Shown piece after piece: positions 33,892 through 42,555 of a stretch of DNA of 64,000 nucleotides. Every line of letters begins with the position of its first letter. The first letter of the stretch is position 1. The notes beneath the pieces are model-generated. The model worked only from the letters and a program-made list of their open reading frames with translations, had not been told where the DNA came from and did no database searches. A program made the position numbers and the translations under genes. Origin of the DNA: RUG626 sp051866775. Lineage in GTDB: Bacteria > Bacillota > Clostridia > Oscillospirales > Oscillospiraceae. The stretch lies in the NCBI GenBank assembly GCA_051866775.1, contig JBJDXR010000028.1, positions 1 to 64,000 on the forward strand, read 5' to 3'.

Positions 33892-33985
33892 ACCCTCACC
33901 CGCTGTATTTTATTTATATTATAATAGCACATACGGGCAATACTTTTGAAGCAAATTTGCATCATAACGGCATATTTCAAAAAAT

Positions 33986-34016
33986 TGCCCGCTTTCTGTA
34001 ATAATGTGCTATAATA
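33986..34016 (+). promoter_or_regulatory. Promoter of the feoAB fusion operon
   Basis: A consensus TATAAT (34011-34016) with TTGCCC (33986-33991) 19 bp upstream, about 60 bp before the ATG. No GGTTAG/CTAACC palindrome like that of the second feo operon is visible here. Confidence 0.5.
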
Positions 34017-34077
34017 CTTTTTATTCCGGCTGGCTGCCGGCATACTTTGAAGGTTTTTATCGAGGGAGAAAAAATTA

Positions 34078-36429
34078 ATGACGCTTAAGGATCTTGCGCT
34101 GGGGAAAACGGCCACGATCACCCATGTGGGCGGGGAGGGTGCTCTCCGTCAGCATTTCTTTGACATGGGTGTGATTCCCGGGGCTGACATTACTATGGTC
34201 AAATTTGCGCCCATGGGTGATCCTATGGAATTCCGCATACGCGGCTATGAGCTTACCCTGAGAGTGGCCGACGCCGCAGAGATAGAGATAGAAAATGTGA
34301 GGGACAGGAATACATATAAGGTTGCGCTCCATCACGGACGCCCGATGCCTCACCCGGGCCTTGGAGAGAGCGGAAAATACCACGTCAAAGCGGACGAACA
34401 TCCACTTCCCCCGGGGGAGGTTCTGACCTTTGCCCTTGCGGGAAACCAAAACTGCGGCAAGACGACGCTCTTTAATCAGCTGACCGGTTCCAATCAGCAC
34501 GTGGGAAACTTCCCGGGCGTGACCGTTGACCGGAAGGATGGCGTCATAAAGGGACACGCAGGCACCCTTGTCACCGACCTGCCGGGTATCTACTCCATGT
34601 CCCCGTACAGCAGTGAGGAGCTGGTCACCCGCGGTTTCCTTCTGGACAGCAAGCCAAAGGGCATCATAAATATAGTCGACGCAACTAATATCGAGCGGAA
34701 TTTATACCTTACGATGCAGCTGATGGAGCTTAACGTTCCCATCGTACTTGCGCTGAACATGATGGATGAAGTCAGGGAAAACGGCGGTTCCATACGCGTA
34801 AACGAGATGGAATCCATGCTGGGCATACCGGTCATCCCCATATCCGCCTCAAAAAACGAGGGTATCGACGAGCTTATAAGCCACGCAATACACGTGGCAC
34901 AGTATCAGGAGCGGCCGGGACGGATCGACTTCTGCGGGGTGGACGAGCACGGCGGGGCGGTGCACCGGTGCCTGCACGGCATCATGCACCTTATTGAGGA
35001 TCACGCGCGCACGGCCGGCATCCCTGTACGCTTTGCCGCCAGCAAGCTGGCGGAGGGTGATAAGCTTATAATGGAGAAGCTCTGCCTTGACGACAATGAA
35101 AAGGATATGCTGGAGCACATCATCCGTCAAATGGAGATGGAGCGCGGGCTTGACAGAGCCGCAGCCATAGCCGATATGCGCTTCAGCTTTATAGGCCGTG
35201 TGTGCGACGCCACCGTGGTAAAACCTCACGAGAGCAAGGAGCACATCCGCAGCACCAGGATAGATAAGGTGCTGACCGGAAGATTCACCGCCATACCTTC
35301 CTTCATCGCCATTATGGCACTCATCTTCTGGCTGACCTTTAACGTTATCGGCTCGTTCCTGTCAGATCTTCTTGAAAGCGGCATAACGCTGCTCACCGAC
35401 CTTGCAGATAAGGCGCTCTCCTCCGCACAGGTCTCGCCGGTCCTGCACTCGCTGATCATCGACGGCATCTTCAACGGCGTGGGCAGCGTACTGAGCTTTC
35501 TTCCGATAATCGTGACACTGTTTTTCTTCCTGTCGCTTTTAGAGGACAGCGGCTATATGGCCAGGGTGGCCTTCGTAATGGATAAGCTTCTCAGGAAGAT
35601 AGGTCTATCAGGGCGCAGCATCGTACCGATGCTCGTGGGCTTCGGCTGTACTGTTCCCGGCGTTATGGCCACAAGGACACTGCCGTCCGAGCGCGACAGG
35701 AAGATGACCATACTCCTCACGCCATTTATGAGCTGCTCGGCAAAGCTGCCGATATACGGCTTTTTCACCGCCGCGTTCTTTCCGGGAAAGGGCGGCCTTA
35801 TCATGGTGGCCCTGTACATATTGGGAGTGATCTCCGCCATAGGCATGGCCTTTATATTTAAGGGCACCACGTTCAAGGGCGAACCGGTGCCGTTTGTGAT
35901 GGAGCTTCCAAATTACCGTATGCCTGGGCTTAAAAACGTCCTGCGGCTTCTTTGGGATAAGGCCAAAGACTTCCTTCAGCGGGCTTTTACCGTAATTTTT
36001 ATTGCGACCATCGTCATATGGTTCCTGCAGACCTTTGACTATCACCTGCGCGTGGTGGAAAGCGCACAGGATAGTCTCCTGGCCTCAATATCCGGTGTCA
36101 TCACCCCCATATTCGCCCCCCTCGGCTTAGACGACTGGCGCATATCCACCGCCCTTATATCAGGCTTTATGGCAAAGGAGAGCGTGGTATCGACACTTTC
36201 AATTCTCTTCGGCTCAACACAGGCTCTGCTCGCGGCGATAACGCCGCTGGCTGCCGCGTCTATGCTGGTTTTCAGCCTGCTCTACACTCCATGCGTGGCT
36301 GCAGTCTCCTCCATAAGGCGTGAGCTTGGCGGTAAGTGGGCCGCCGGAGTTGTCGTCGGCCAGTGCGTAATAGCGTGGATCGCGGCGCTTATCGTCCGCC
36401 TGATATTAATAGCCTTTGGAATGGGGTGA
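34078..36429 (+). CDS. feoB: FeoA-FeoB fusion, ferrous iron transporter
   Basis: A 783-residue fusion. Residues 1-75 are a FeoA SH3-like domain (MTLKDLALGKTATITHVGGE, FRIRGYELTLRVADA). The FeoB GTPase follows: G1 GNQNCGKT (122-129), G2 NFPGVTVD, G3 DLPGIYS, G4 NMMD and the helical GDI-like region. The membrane domain has the Gate motifs GYMARVAFVMD, VGFGCTVPGVMATRTL and CSAKLPIYGFF, all with the usual Cys. It imports Fe2+ under anaerobic conditions. The FeoA domain is normally separate. GGGAG precedes the ATG, and the Cys-rich gene follows after 4 bp. Confidence 0.95.
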   Translation: MTLKDLALGKTATITHVGGEGALRQHFFDMGVIPGADITMVKFAPMGDPMEFRIRGYELTLRVADAAEIEIENVRDRNTYKVALHHGRPMPHPGLGESGKYHVKADEHPLPPGEVLTFALAGNQNCGKTTLFNQLTGSNQHVGNFPGVTVDRKDGVIKGHAGTLVTDLPGIYSMSPYSSEELVTRGFLLDSKPKGIINIVDATNIERNLYLTMQLMELNVPIVLALNMMDEVRENGGSIRVNEMESMLGIPVIPISASKNEGIDELISHAIHVAQYQERPGRIDFCGVDEHGGAVHRCLHGIMHLIEDHARTAGIPVRFAASKLAEGDKLIMEKLCLDDNEKDMLEHIIRQMEMERGLDRAAAIADMRFSFIGRVCDATVVKPHESKEHIRSTRIDKVLTGRFTAIPSFIAIMALIFWLTFNVIGSFLSDLLESGITLLTDLADKALSSAQVSPVLHSLIIDGIFNGVGSVLSFLPIIVTLFFFLSLLEDSGYMARVAFVMDKLLRKIGLSGRSIVPMLVGFGCTVPGVMATRTLPSERDRKMTILLTPFMSCSAKLPIYGFFTAAFFPGKGGLIMVALYILGVISAIGMAFIFKGTTFKGEPVPFVMELPNYRMPGLKNVLRLLWDKAKDFLQRAFTVIFIATIVIWFLQTFDYHLRVVESAQDSLLASISGVITPIFAPLGLDDWRISTALISGFMAKESVVSTLSILFGSTQALLAAITPLAAASMLVFSLLYTPCVAAVSSIRRELGGKWAAGVVVGQCVIAWIAALIVRLILIAFGMG

Positions 36430-36433
36430 GCCT

Positions 36434-36571
36434 GTGTCGGATATTATAATATGGGCGCTTCTTATATGCTGGGGCACTTTATCCGTAAAACATATCACAG
36501 GAAGGCATAAGGATTGCTCAGCCGGGTGCTCCGGCTGCTGCACAGGCTGCTGGAAAAAACATGTCAAATGA
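36434..36571 (+). CDS. FeoB-associated Cys-rich membrane protein
   Basis: A 45-residue frame with a GTG start (MSDIIIWALLICWGTLSVK) and a Cys cluster (DCSAGCSGCCTGCW) near the C-terminus. This is the small FeoB-associated family of clostridia. GGGGTGAG lies just before it. It starts 4 bp after feoB stops. The cysteines probably bind iron beside FeoB on the cytoplasmic side. Confidence 0.82.
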   Translation: MSDIIIWALLICWGTLSVKHITGRHKDCSAGCSGCCTGCWKKHVK

Positions 36572-36645
36572 TCCTCATACCGGTGCCAGCCGCCATCGCT
36601 GCGGCGCAAGTACAGGTCAATGAGAGGCAGAAGTTTTTAAAAAAT

Positions 36646-36675
36646 AACGCCGCAGATTCTGTCGTCTGCGGCGTT
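36646..36675. terminator. Bidirectional terminator
   Basis: AACGCCGCAGA pairs with TCTGCGGCGTT over an 8-base loop, between the feoAB operon and the convergent HxlR gene. Confidence 0.8.
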
Positions 36676-36698
36676 GACTTTATATAAACATATATCCA

Positions 36699-37061
36699 TT
36701 ATTCTTCAAGATACGTATCGCCCCATTTAGCTAATTCAAAGAAAACCGGAAGCAATGCTTTTCCTTTTTCCGTAAGTGAATACTCAACATGGGGAGGTAT
36801 TTCGTTAAATTGTTCCCTGCGCACAATTCCAAGCTCTTCCAGATCCCGGAGAGTGGAGGTCAGCATTGTATTTGTAATACGCGGGACAGCTTTTTTCAGT
36901 TCTCCAAAGCGGCAGGCCGGGTGTTTGCAAAGTTCATAAATAATATGTGTGCGCCATTTCCCGCTTAATAATTCCAACGTCTTTCTCATCGGGCAATCGT
37001 CGCGTACTTCGCTTGTCAAAATCTTCTGCAAGTATTCTTCTGCCGACATATCCTTTTTCAT
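36699..37061 (-). CDS. HxlR-family regulator
   Basis: A 120-residue winged-helix regulator. DDCPMRKTLELLSGKWRTHIIYELC is the HxlR signature with its redox-capable Cys, followed by RFGELKKAVPRITNTMLTSTLRDLEELGIV. It starts at 37061 after GGGGG. It is divergent from a flavodoxin-like gene, and two GTACA-type palindromes lie in the gap. HxlR regulators often sense aldehydes or oxidants. Confidence 0.9.
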   Translation of the reverse strand: MKKDMSAEEYLQKILTSEVRDDCPMRKTLELLSGKWRTHIIYELCKHPACRFGELKKAVPRITNTMLTSTLRDLEELGIVRREQFNEIPPHVEYSLTEKGKALLPVFFELAKWGDTYLEE

Positions 37062-37074
37062 TGTGTCCCCCTTG

Positions 37075-37090
37075 GTACATTTACCTGTAC
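37075..37090. promoter_or_regulatory. Candidate HxlR site near its own gene
   Basis: GTACA-N6-TGTAC is a perfect dyad 14 bp upstream of the HxlR start codon. Its half-site is shared with the dyad at 37128-37149, which fits autoregulation. Confidence 0.5.
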
Positions 37091-37112
37091 TATGTATATT
37101 CAAGCTGCGTAC

Positions 37113-37149
37113 TTGTGCGATCTTTTCGTACATAGTATAATTTATGTAC
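37113..37149 (+). promoter_or_regulatory. Flavodoxin-like gene promoter with HxlR dyad
   Basis: TTGTGC (37113-37118), 17 bp, TATAAT (37136-37141). GTACATA-N8-TATGTAC (37128-37149) overlaps the -10, so a bound regulator would block initiation. Confidence 0.65.
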
Positions 37150-37175
37150 GAAATCAAGTCAAGGAGATGCAGAAT

Positions 37176-37625
37176 ATGGCAACTGCGATAGTATATTATT
37201 CAAAACACCACGAAAACACAAAGAAGGTGCTTGACGCGATTGCCGCAAAGCACGAAATTACATTTATCGACGCGGTAAAAACCCGGGACTTTGACCTAAC
37301 CAATTATGACCTTATCGGATTTGCCTCCGGTATATACTATTCAAAATTTCATAAGTCCGTATTGCAGTTTGCAGAAAAAAATCTTCCAACGAACAAGCGT
37401 GTATTTTTTCTCTATACCTGCGGCGCGGAAAAAAAGGGTTATACAAAATCCATTGAAGCCGTCACTTCGCAAAAATCCGCAGAGACGGCAGGTGCTTTCG
37501 GCTGTCTTGGATTTGATACTTTCGGCCCGTTCAAGCTGATCGGCGGAACTGCAAAAGGGCATCCGGATCAAGACGATTTTGACAATGCCTGCCGCTTTTA
37601 TGAAAATCTGATAAAGTCAGAATAA
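37176..37625 (+). CDS. Flavodoxin-domain protein
   Basis: A 149-residue flavodoxin_5-like protein. IVYYSKHHENTKKVLDAIA is the FMN phosphate loop region, DLIGFASGIYYSKFHKSV and FFLYTCGAEKKGY are the next contact segments. The start at 37176 has AAGGAG nine bases upstream. It is presumably induced through the divergent HxlR gene. Role probably electron transfer under redox or electrophile stress. Confidence 0.9.
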   Translation: MATAIVYYSKHHENTKKVLDAIAAKHEITFIDAVKTRDFDLTNYDLIGFASGIYYSKFHKSVLQFAEKNLPTNKRVFFLYTCGAEKKGYTKSIEAVTSQKSAETAGAFGCLGFDTFGPFKLIGGTAKGHPDQDDFDNACRFYENLIKSE

Positions 37626-37652
37626 GGAGCAATTTAATATCATATATTGCTT

Positions 37653-37691
37653 AAATGCCCATACAGCGCTTATTGCTGCATGGGCATTTTC
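37653..37691 (+). terminator. Intrinsic terminator
   Basis: AAATGCCCAT-A-CAGC pairs with GCTG-C-ATGGGCATTTT, with T residues at the end, after the flavodoxin-like gene. Confidence 0.75.
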
Positions 37692-37743
37692 TGTATTGCC
37701 CCCTGCCGGGAGAAAAGAGGGTAATTTTGATGTCCTGTACATG

Positions 37744-38382
37744 TCATGCTTCCGCGCGCCTTACCGGATGGCGAATTACCGTCCTCAGTTTTTCCGGTGC
37801 GCACCTGCGCGGATCTCCAAGGTATATTTCATGGTGGAAGCGTCCCCCGGAAAAGTCGGGTACAAGGCCGTTCTCCTCAGAATACTGCTCCATCCGGGCT
37901 ATCGTCTCCGTTTCATCGTCATATGGCCCCGTGTGCATACACTGCACGCACAGGCCCTCGTCATAAGTAAAAAATAAGGCATCGGAAAAGTCCTGCTTTT
38001 TCTTGTGGGAGGCCTCGTTTACCGCCCAGTCAAACTCCGCCTGTGTCACAAATTCCGGCAGGCGTATCATGGATATCCAGTTAAAATCGGACTTTCTTGA
38101 GTAATCAACACCGCTTGTCCCCTCCTGCCACCAAAGGCCCTCCAGCGGCGGGACCACGTACTCAAAGTAGCCCTCAATTTTATGCTCACCCTTCCAGCTC
38201 ATCTTTATGGTAAAGGCAAGCCCGTAGAGTATACCCATCGCCCGCCGGTACTCTCCCTCCGGAGAATTGGGGTCTCCCCGGCCCCTCACCGCGACAAAGT
38301 TCATGGATGGGACGGTCACTATTCCGGGCTTTCCGGACGGCAAATAGAACTCCTTATACTCCTTCTTGTAATCGAACGCCAT
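37744..38382 (-). CDS. GyrI-like small-molecule-binding protein
   Basis: A 212-residue stand-alone GyrI-like (SbmC/Rob C-terminal) protein: MAFDYKKEYKEFYLPSGKPG, FVAVRGRGDPNSPEGEYRRAM, GLCVQCMHTGPYDDE, HHEIYLGDPRRCAPEKLRTV. The fold binds hydrophobic or cationic drugs. It lies 15 bp downstream of a MerR regulator that carries the same effector-type domain, so the two form a sensing pair. GGAGG precedes the ATG. Confidence 0.92.
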   Translation of the reverse strand: MAFDYKKEYKEFYLPSGKPGIVTVPSMNFVAVRGRGDPNSPEGEYRRAMGILYGLAFTIKMSWKGEHKIEGYFEYVVPPLEGLWWQEGTSGVDYSRKSDFNWISMIRLPEFVTQAEFDWAVNEASHKKKQDFSDALFFTYDEGLCVQCMHTGPYDDETETIARMEQYSEENGLVPDFSGGRFHHEIYLGDPRRCAPEKLRTVIRHPVRRAEA

Positions 38383-38397
38383 TGTTATCCTCCTGTT

Positions 38398-39189
38398 TTA
38401 TTTGACCGGCAGCTGTAATTCGGTCAGCCAATCATCCGCGGACTCCTTATTCCATATTCCGTCAATATAGCACTCCCTGATCGCTCCGCATGGTTCATAG
38501 CCGTTTTCACCGGCGTAATTTGCGATATAGGCGTAGGCCTCTCCCAGCAGGCTGTAAGCGCCCTTGTGGTAAATACAAACCGCCCTGGTTGCCGGGAGCG
38601 TGCGGAATTTGATCCTGTCGTTTCCGGTCCCGGCTTTAACCACCGCCTGCGAATACCTGGCGAGGATATTTTTGTCCCTGTGCTCGCCGTCCAGATACTC
38701 GCAGAAGCCGTAGTCCGGCTTGGTACATTCAATTAAGGGGTTAAGTCTGCGGCATTCGTCCGCGGACTCCAAAACCAGCTGCGTTACCTCACTGTAATCC
38801 CGAAGCACCCGCTCCTCGCTGTATACCACGCACTCCGGGATCTCTTTTAATACCGCCTGATACTTCATATTTCCGTCCTCCGATAAATATTTTATTATGG
38901 AGAGCTTGACTGAAATATCGGTCTGCTTCTTAATAAGCTCGTCGGCCTTGGCACTCAAGGCCTCTCTGACAGACGCACCGTTCAGGAAGGCTCTGATCTC
39001 CTCCACTGAAAAATCCAACTGGCGCAGCGCTTTAATAAGCGCCGCCAATTCCAGCTGTCTTGTATCATACTGCCTGTAGCCTGTCCGCCCGTCAACCTCC
39101 GCCGGGACCAAAAGGCCCTCACTTTCATAGTACCGCAGTGTCTTTACCGTAAGCATCGAGAGCTTGGAAAACTCGCCGATTTTCAGCAT
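38398..39189 (-). CDS. MerR-family regulator with GyrI-like effector domain
   Basis: A 263-residue regulator. The winged-helix N-terminus (MLKIGEFSKLSMLTVKTLRY, YESEGLLVP, GYRQYD) is followed by a coiled-coil dimer helix (about 75-110) and a C-terminal GyrI-like domain (about 118-263) as in BmrR-type multidrug sensors. GGAGGTGA lies upstream of two adjacent ATGs at 39192 and 39189; the second fits better. Autoregulation is expected from the MerR-type promoter at 39211-39241. Confidence 0.92.
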   Translation of the reverse strand: MLKIGEFSKLSMLTVKTLRYYESEGLLVPAEVDGRTGYRQYDTRQLELAALIKALRQLDFSVEEIRAFLNGASVREALSAKADELIKKQTDISVKLSIIKYLSEDGNMKYQAVLKEIPECVVYSEERVLRDYSEVTQLVLESADECRRLNPLIECTKPDYGFCEYLDGEHRDKNILARYSQAVVKAGTGNDRIKFRTLPATRAVCIYHKGAYSLLGEAYAYIANYAGENGYEPCGAIRECYIDGIWNKESADDWLTELQLPVK

Positions 39190-39210
39190 CATGCTCACCT
39201 CCATGCATCT

Positions 39211-39241
39211 ATCGTAAGGCCTCCACCAAGGGGAGAGTCAA
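39211..39241 (-). promoter_or_regulatory. MerR-type promoter with 19-bp spacer
   Basis: On the minus strand TTGACT (39241-39236) and TACGAT (39216-39211) are separated by 19 bp. The spacer contains CTCC-N7-GGAG, close to sites bound by BmrR/Mta-like regulators. It drives the MerR-GyrI pair. Confidence 0.75.
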
Positions 39242-39374
39242 GAGCAAATTTGTTTTAAAAAGTATAAGCTTTTAAAAAATCCTTTAAATGTATGAATTCT
39301 AACACGCCAGTCAGAAAGCGTCAATATAGCCCCCATGTATCAGAATTTTTATCCTCGGTGTTACCAAATTGTTG

Positions 39375-39403
39375 TTGACTCCCGCCCCGGATTTTTCTAG
39401 TAT
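39375..39403 (+). promoter_or_regulatory. Promoter of the wall L,D-transpeptidase gene
   Basis: TTGACT (39375-39380), a 17-bp spacer and TAGTAT (39398-39403), 35 bp before the ATG at 39438. Confidence 0.55.
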
Positions 39404-39437
39404 ATGAGTACACTTTACCTATAATCAGGAGTAAGTC

Positions 39438-41576
39438 ATGAAGAAAACTAACCGTTTGGCGATCCCACTTTTCCTGCTGATATGCGCTCTGCTGTTTTGT
39501 TTTCCGGCCAAAGCCGCGTTTGAGGATTTCTCCGACGGCGCTGGGCACTGGTCGGAGGCCTATCTGCGCCGCGCTGTGGAGGACGGGCTGCTGAACGGCT
39601 ACGACGACGGGCTGCTCCATCCGGATGACGCCATAAGCTGCCCTCAGGCGCTGGCCATAATATGCCGGGTGCTGAGGCCATCCGACAGTATCGACCCGGC
39701 TTCTCTGGGCCTTAACGGAGACGAGTGGTACTCGGCTTACGCCGCCATGGCCGCGGCAATGGATATTGATTTTGAAAGCTCTCACCTTCAAACCCCATCC
39801 ATGACCCGTGCCGAGGCCTTCACTCTTCTGGCGGATGCGTTTCAGCTTGTCCCTGCGGAGCAGGAGCTATCCTGCCTTGAGCGATTCAAAGACGGCTCCC
39901 AGCTTTCAGGCAGCGAGGCGGCCGCCATGGCGGCGCTGGTCTCCCATGGGTATGTGGAGGGCTATGACGGCTGTCTTTCGCCCTCCGGCAGGGTCAGCCG
40001 CGCAGAATTTCTGACCGTGCTTTACCGTATAGCCGGGGATCTTGCGTCGGTCACCGAGCTTACATCTGTCCCCGATCACGGCGTCGTCATATCCGGAAGC
40101 GGCTATATGATTGGAAAGAGCTTCACTGCGCCTTTGTGGTTCGACTGCAAAACTGAAAATGTCAAGCTTTGGAATGTCTCCGCAAAAACAGTAATCTTTC
40201 GTTCACAGGCCTCCTCCATATCCGTTTTAGGCAGTTCGTCCATCGACAGGCTTGTGATAGCCGGCGGAAGCTCGGATCCCCTCTCCCTCAGCCCTACCGG
40301 CCAATGCAGTGTAGGCACCGTAGTAATCGGCGATAACGCCCCCGAGAGCATAAGCATCGGCGGCAATGTCAGCCGTGTTGAGATAACCGGCAGCGGCTGC
40401 TCCGTAAGCATAAGTACGAATATTCAGGAGCTTATCATCTCCGGCAGCGGCTGCTCTGTTACCCTTGCCCCCGGCTTCTCTGCCGGCAGCGTCAGGCTCA
40501 TGCAGGAAAGCTCCGGTAATACCGTGACGCTCCGGGCAGGCATCTCTGAGGCAGTCTTAGACGGCGAAAACAACGCCCTGCGCACGGAGGGGTCTATCAG
40601 GACACTCACCCTTGACGGCTCCGGCTGCACAGTGTCCGGCTCCGGGGCCGCAGAAAAGCTCATTCTCAACTCTGCCCGAAGCTCTTGTGAAATAGAATAC
40701 CGGGAGCTTGAGGACAACATAGACTACGGCATCGGCGAGGCAGTAATTACCCTCACGGCACCGGAGACTCTGCCCGCCGGTCAGGTTCTTAACGTTACCG
40801 CCGCCGTTGAAAATCCCTTCTCCCGCCATTGCACCGCCGTATGGAGCGTAGACGGGGTCACTGTTAAGGAGGAGGCGGTGGATGTCGGCCCTGAGCCTGT
40901 ATCTCTCTACCTCTGTCACAAGTACGAATACACCAAGGACATGGCCGGTACAAGCAGCATACAGCTGACGCTGAAGTACACCTTCCCGGACGGCAGCACC
41001 GGCACGGCGTCGGGCAGCGTCACCGTGGCAATAGAAAATTATGACGAATCTCACTACCATGTGTCTGCGGCGGAGGCCCTGGCGCTTGTCACCTCCGGCT
41101 ACACCGGCGACTACACCACCCAGTGGGCGCTTGAGCATGACTACACCGACGCCGTAAAGACAGCCTGGATAAACGCAAAGGGCTACTCAAGCACAAGCTC
41201 CTATATCATCTGGGTGAGCAAGACCTACCAGCGCGTGAACATATTTGAGGGAAGCGCGGGAAACTGGGAGCTAATACATACCTTCCTCTGCGGGACCGGC
41301 GCACCTGGGCACGGAACACCCGAGGGCGTTTATACGATATTCAGCCGCTCCTCCCGCGGCTGGATAACCTCCACCTACTGCGTGAGGCCCGTTGTAAACT
41401 TCAAGACCGGCAGCGGCTATGCCTTTCACTCAAGGCTCTATGACCCGTCTCACGAATATCTCACGGACGCCTCTATCGGCTTCCCGGTAAGCCACGGCTG
41501 CGTGCGGATGTACGATGAGGATGTGCAGTGGATCTATGACAATGTACCCACCGGCACAACGGTAGTCGTGTATTGA
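39438..41576 (+). CDS. SLH-domain L,D-transpeptidase (YkuD)
   Basis: A 712-residue exported wall enzyme. A signal peptide covers about 1-26. SLH-type repeats (about 28-200: DFSDGAGHWSEAYLRRAVEDGL and two more) should bind secondary wall polymers. Residues about 215-425 form glycine/serine/cysteine-punctuated repeats (ISGSGCSV, ITGSGCSV, LDGSGCTV) suggestive of a beta-helix. The YkuD domain (about 575-712) has HSRLYDP and the catalytic SHGCVRMYDEDV (Cys at about 690). It cross-links peptidoglycan or anchors proteins. AGGAG precedes the ATG. Confidence 0.92.
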   Translation: MKKTNRLAIPLFLLICALLFCFPAKAAFEDFSDGAGHWSEAYLRRAVEDGLLNGYDDGLLHPDDAISCPQALAIICRVLRPSDSIDPASLGLNGDEWYSAYAAMAAAMDIDFESSHLQTPSMTRAEAFTLLADAFQLVPAEQELSCLERFKDGSQLSGSEAAAMAALVSHGYVEGYDGCLSPSGRVSRAEFLTVLYRIAGDLASVTELTSVPDHGVVISGSGYMIGKSFTAPLWFDCKTENVKLWNVSAKTVIFRSQASSISVLGSSSIDRLVIAGGSSDPLSLSPTGQCSVGTVVIGDNAPESISIGGNVSRVEITGSGCSVSISTNIQELIISGSGCSVTLAPGFSAGSVRLMQESSGNTVTLRAGISEAVLDGENNALRTEGSIRTLTLDGSGCTVSGSGAAEKLILNSARSSCEIEYRELEDNIDYGIGEAVITLTAPETLPAGQVLNVTAAVENPFSRHCTAVWSVDGVTVKEEAVDVGPEPVSLYLCHKYEYTKDMAGTSSIQLTLKYTFPDGSTGTASGSVTVAIENYDESHYHVSAAEALALVTSGYTGDYTTQWALEHDYTDAVKTAWINAKGYSSTSSYIIWVSKTYQRVNIFEGSAGNWELIHTFLCGTGAPGHGTPEGVYTIFSRSSRGWITSTYCVRPVVNFKTGSGYAFHSRLYDPSHEYLTDASIGFPVSHGCVRMYDEDVQWIYDNVPTGTTVVVY

Positions 41577-41591
41577 CAGTTTCATACTTCA

Positions 41592-41632
41592 TAAATTTGG
41601 GGACGGAGCTTACAAGCTCCGTCCCCAAATTT
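41592..41632. terminator. Bidirectional terminator
   Basis: AAATTTGGGGACGGAGCTT pairs with AAGCTCCGTCCCCAAATTT in a long, nearly perfect hairpin. Confidence 0.9.
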
Positions 41633-41648
41633 ATTCTGATACAGCGTC

Positions 41649-41862
41649 TTACAGCTTATATGTGGCGGCGTTTATGACCTTGGTGTTCTTATCACAAGCT
41701 TCACCGCGGAGCATATCCATAAGGCCGTCCCCTTTTCCGCCGATAGCGGCGACATCCTGAGCGATAAGCTCCACAGCGCTCTTCTGCTCTCCATACAGGC
41801 TCAGAAAAATGCGTGCCGCGCATATTCAGGTGCCATAGCCAAATGTTATCCAGCTTTCTCAT
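41649..41862 (-). pseudogene. Frameshifted small gene
   Basis: Starting at ATG 41862 after a GGAGGGACGG site, one frame reads MRKLDNIWLWHLNMRGTHFS. About 60 bases in, another frame takes over with RIFLSLYGEQKSAVELIAQD and ends in VINAATYKL with a stop at 41649. The total length (214 nt) is one base more than a multiple of three, so a single-base insertion explains the break. An intact version would be about 70 residues. Family not recognised. Confidence 0.6.
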
Positions 41863-41978
41863 TGTCCGTCCCTCCGCCTTAAGGTGCCTTCACCTATAAA
41901 ACGAACGGGAGGCTGAAAGTATTTAGGGAAAATTAAAAATTTATTTTGTTTACGCGGCAGCCCCCAAAAAATAAAAGC

Positions 41979-42001
41979 GGGCGGTATCTAAGATGCCGCC
42001 C
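41979..42001 (-). terminator. Terminator of the cyclic-di-AMP receptor gene
   Basis: GGGCGGTATCT pairs with AGATGCCGCCC; the minus strand continues with GCTTTTATTTTTT. It lies 15 bp after the gene. Confidence 0.85.
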
Positions 42002-42015
42002 ACAAGGTCCAATAT

Positions 42016-42372
42016 TCAGAATTTTTCCATGTGATCCAGCGTCATCACAAATGCCACAGCGCCTCCCGCGTCCCGCTCCACCGGAATAGACGCAACGCTC
42101 CCCGGCAGGATGTGCCCCTCAGCCGATGTGGCGCCCACGTACACCTTTTCCCTGCGCACGCCCGCGGTCGACCGCAGTATCTCCATCACCTTATCCACGG
42201 AGCCTTCGTCTACGCCGATCATGATCGTGGCGTTTTTCTTTTTAAGAAATCCCCCTGTGGAACTTAAAAGCGTCATGAAAAAGCCGCTGGTGGTCAATTT
42301 TTCTGCCGTATCCTCATAGTCGTCAAATTTTATAACGGCAATAATTAGCTTGTTCCCAGGAATATAGTCCAT
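42016..42372 (-). CDS. darA: Cyclic-di-AMP receptor (PstA/DarA, YaaQ family)
   Basis: A 118-residue PII-like protein. NKLIIAVIKFDDYEDTAEKL, GFFMTLLSSTGGFLKKKNATIMIGVDEGSV and the central RSTAGVRREKVYV match the DarA/PstA fold that binds cyclic-di-AMP. No downstream partner is known for certain. In many Firmicutes it lies next to tmk and holB; here it is alone, with its own terminator. Confidence 0.92.
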   Translation of the reverse strand: MDYIPGNKLIIAVIKFDDYEDTAEKLTTSGFFMTLLSSTGGFLKKKNATIMIGVDEGSVDKVMEILRSTAGVRREKVYVGATSAEGHILPGSVASIPVERDAGGAVAFVMTLDHMEKF

Positions 42373-42555
42373 GAAGCATCTCTCCCGTCAGCTATAAAAT
42401 CCAGGCGCCGAGCTCTGCGCCCCGTACTTACCTTAAAGGCTATAATAAGACTTTTTCACATCATATGCAAGTCCGGACAGTTTTTTAAATACTTTAAAAA
42501 ACTAATTGATTAAGGGCACAGAATCTTCCGGCCGTACTGGCAGCCGCGCCCGTTT

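Noticed and set aside
39800..40014. Short open frame inside the L,D-transpeptidase gene
   Set aside because: It is out of frame with the SLH repeats and lacks any signal of its own.
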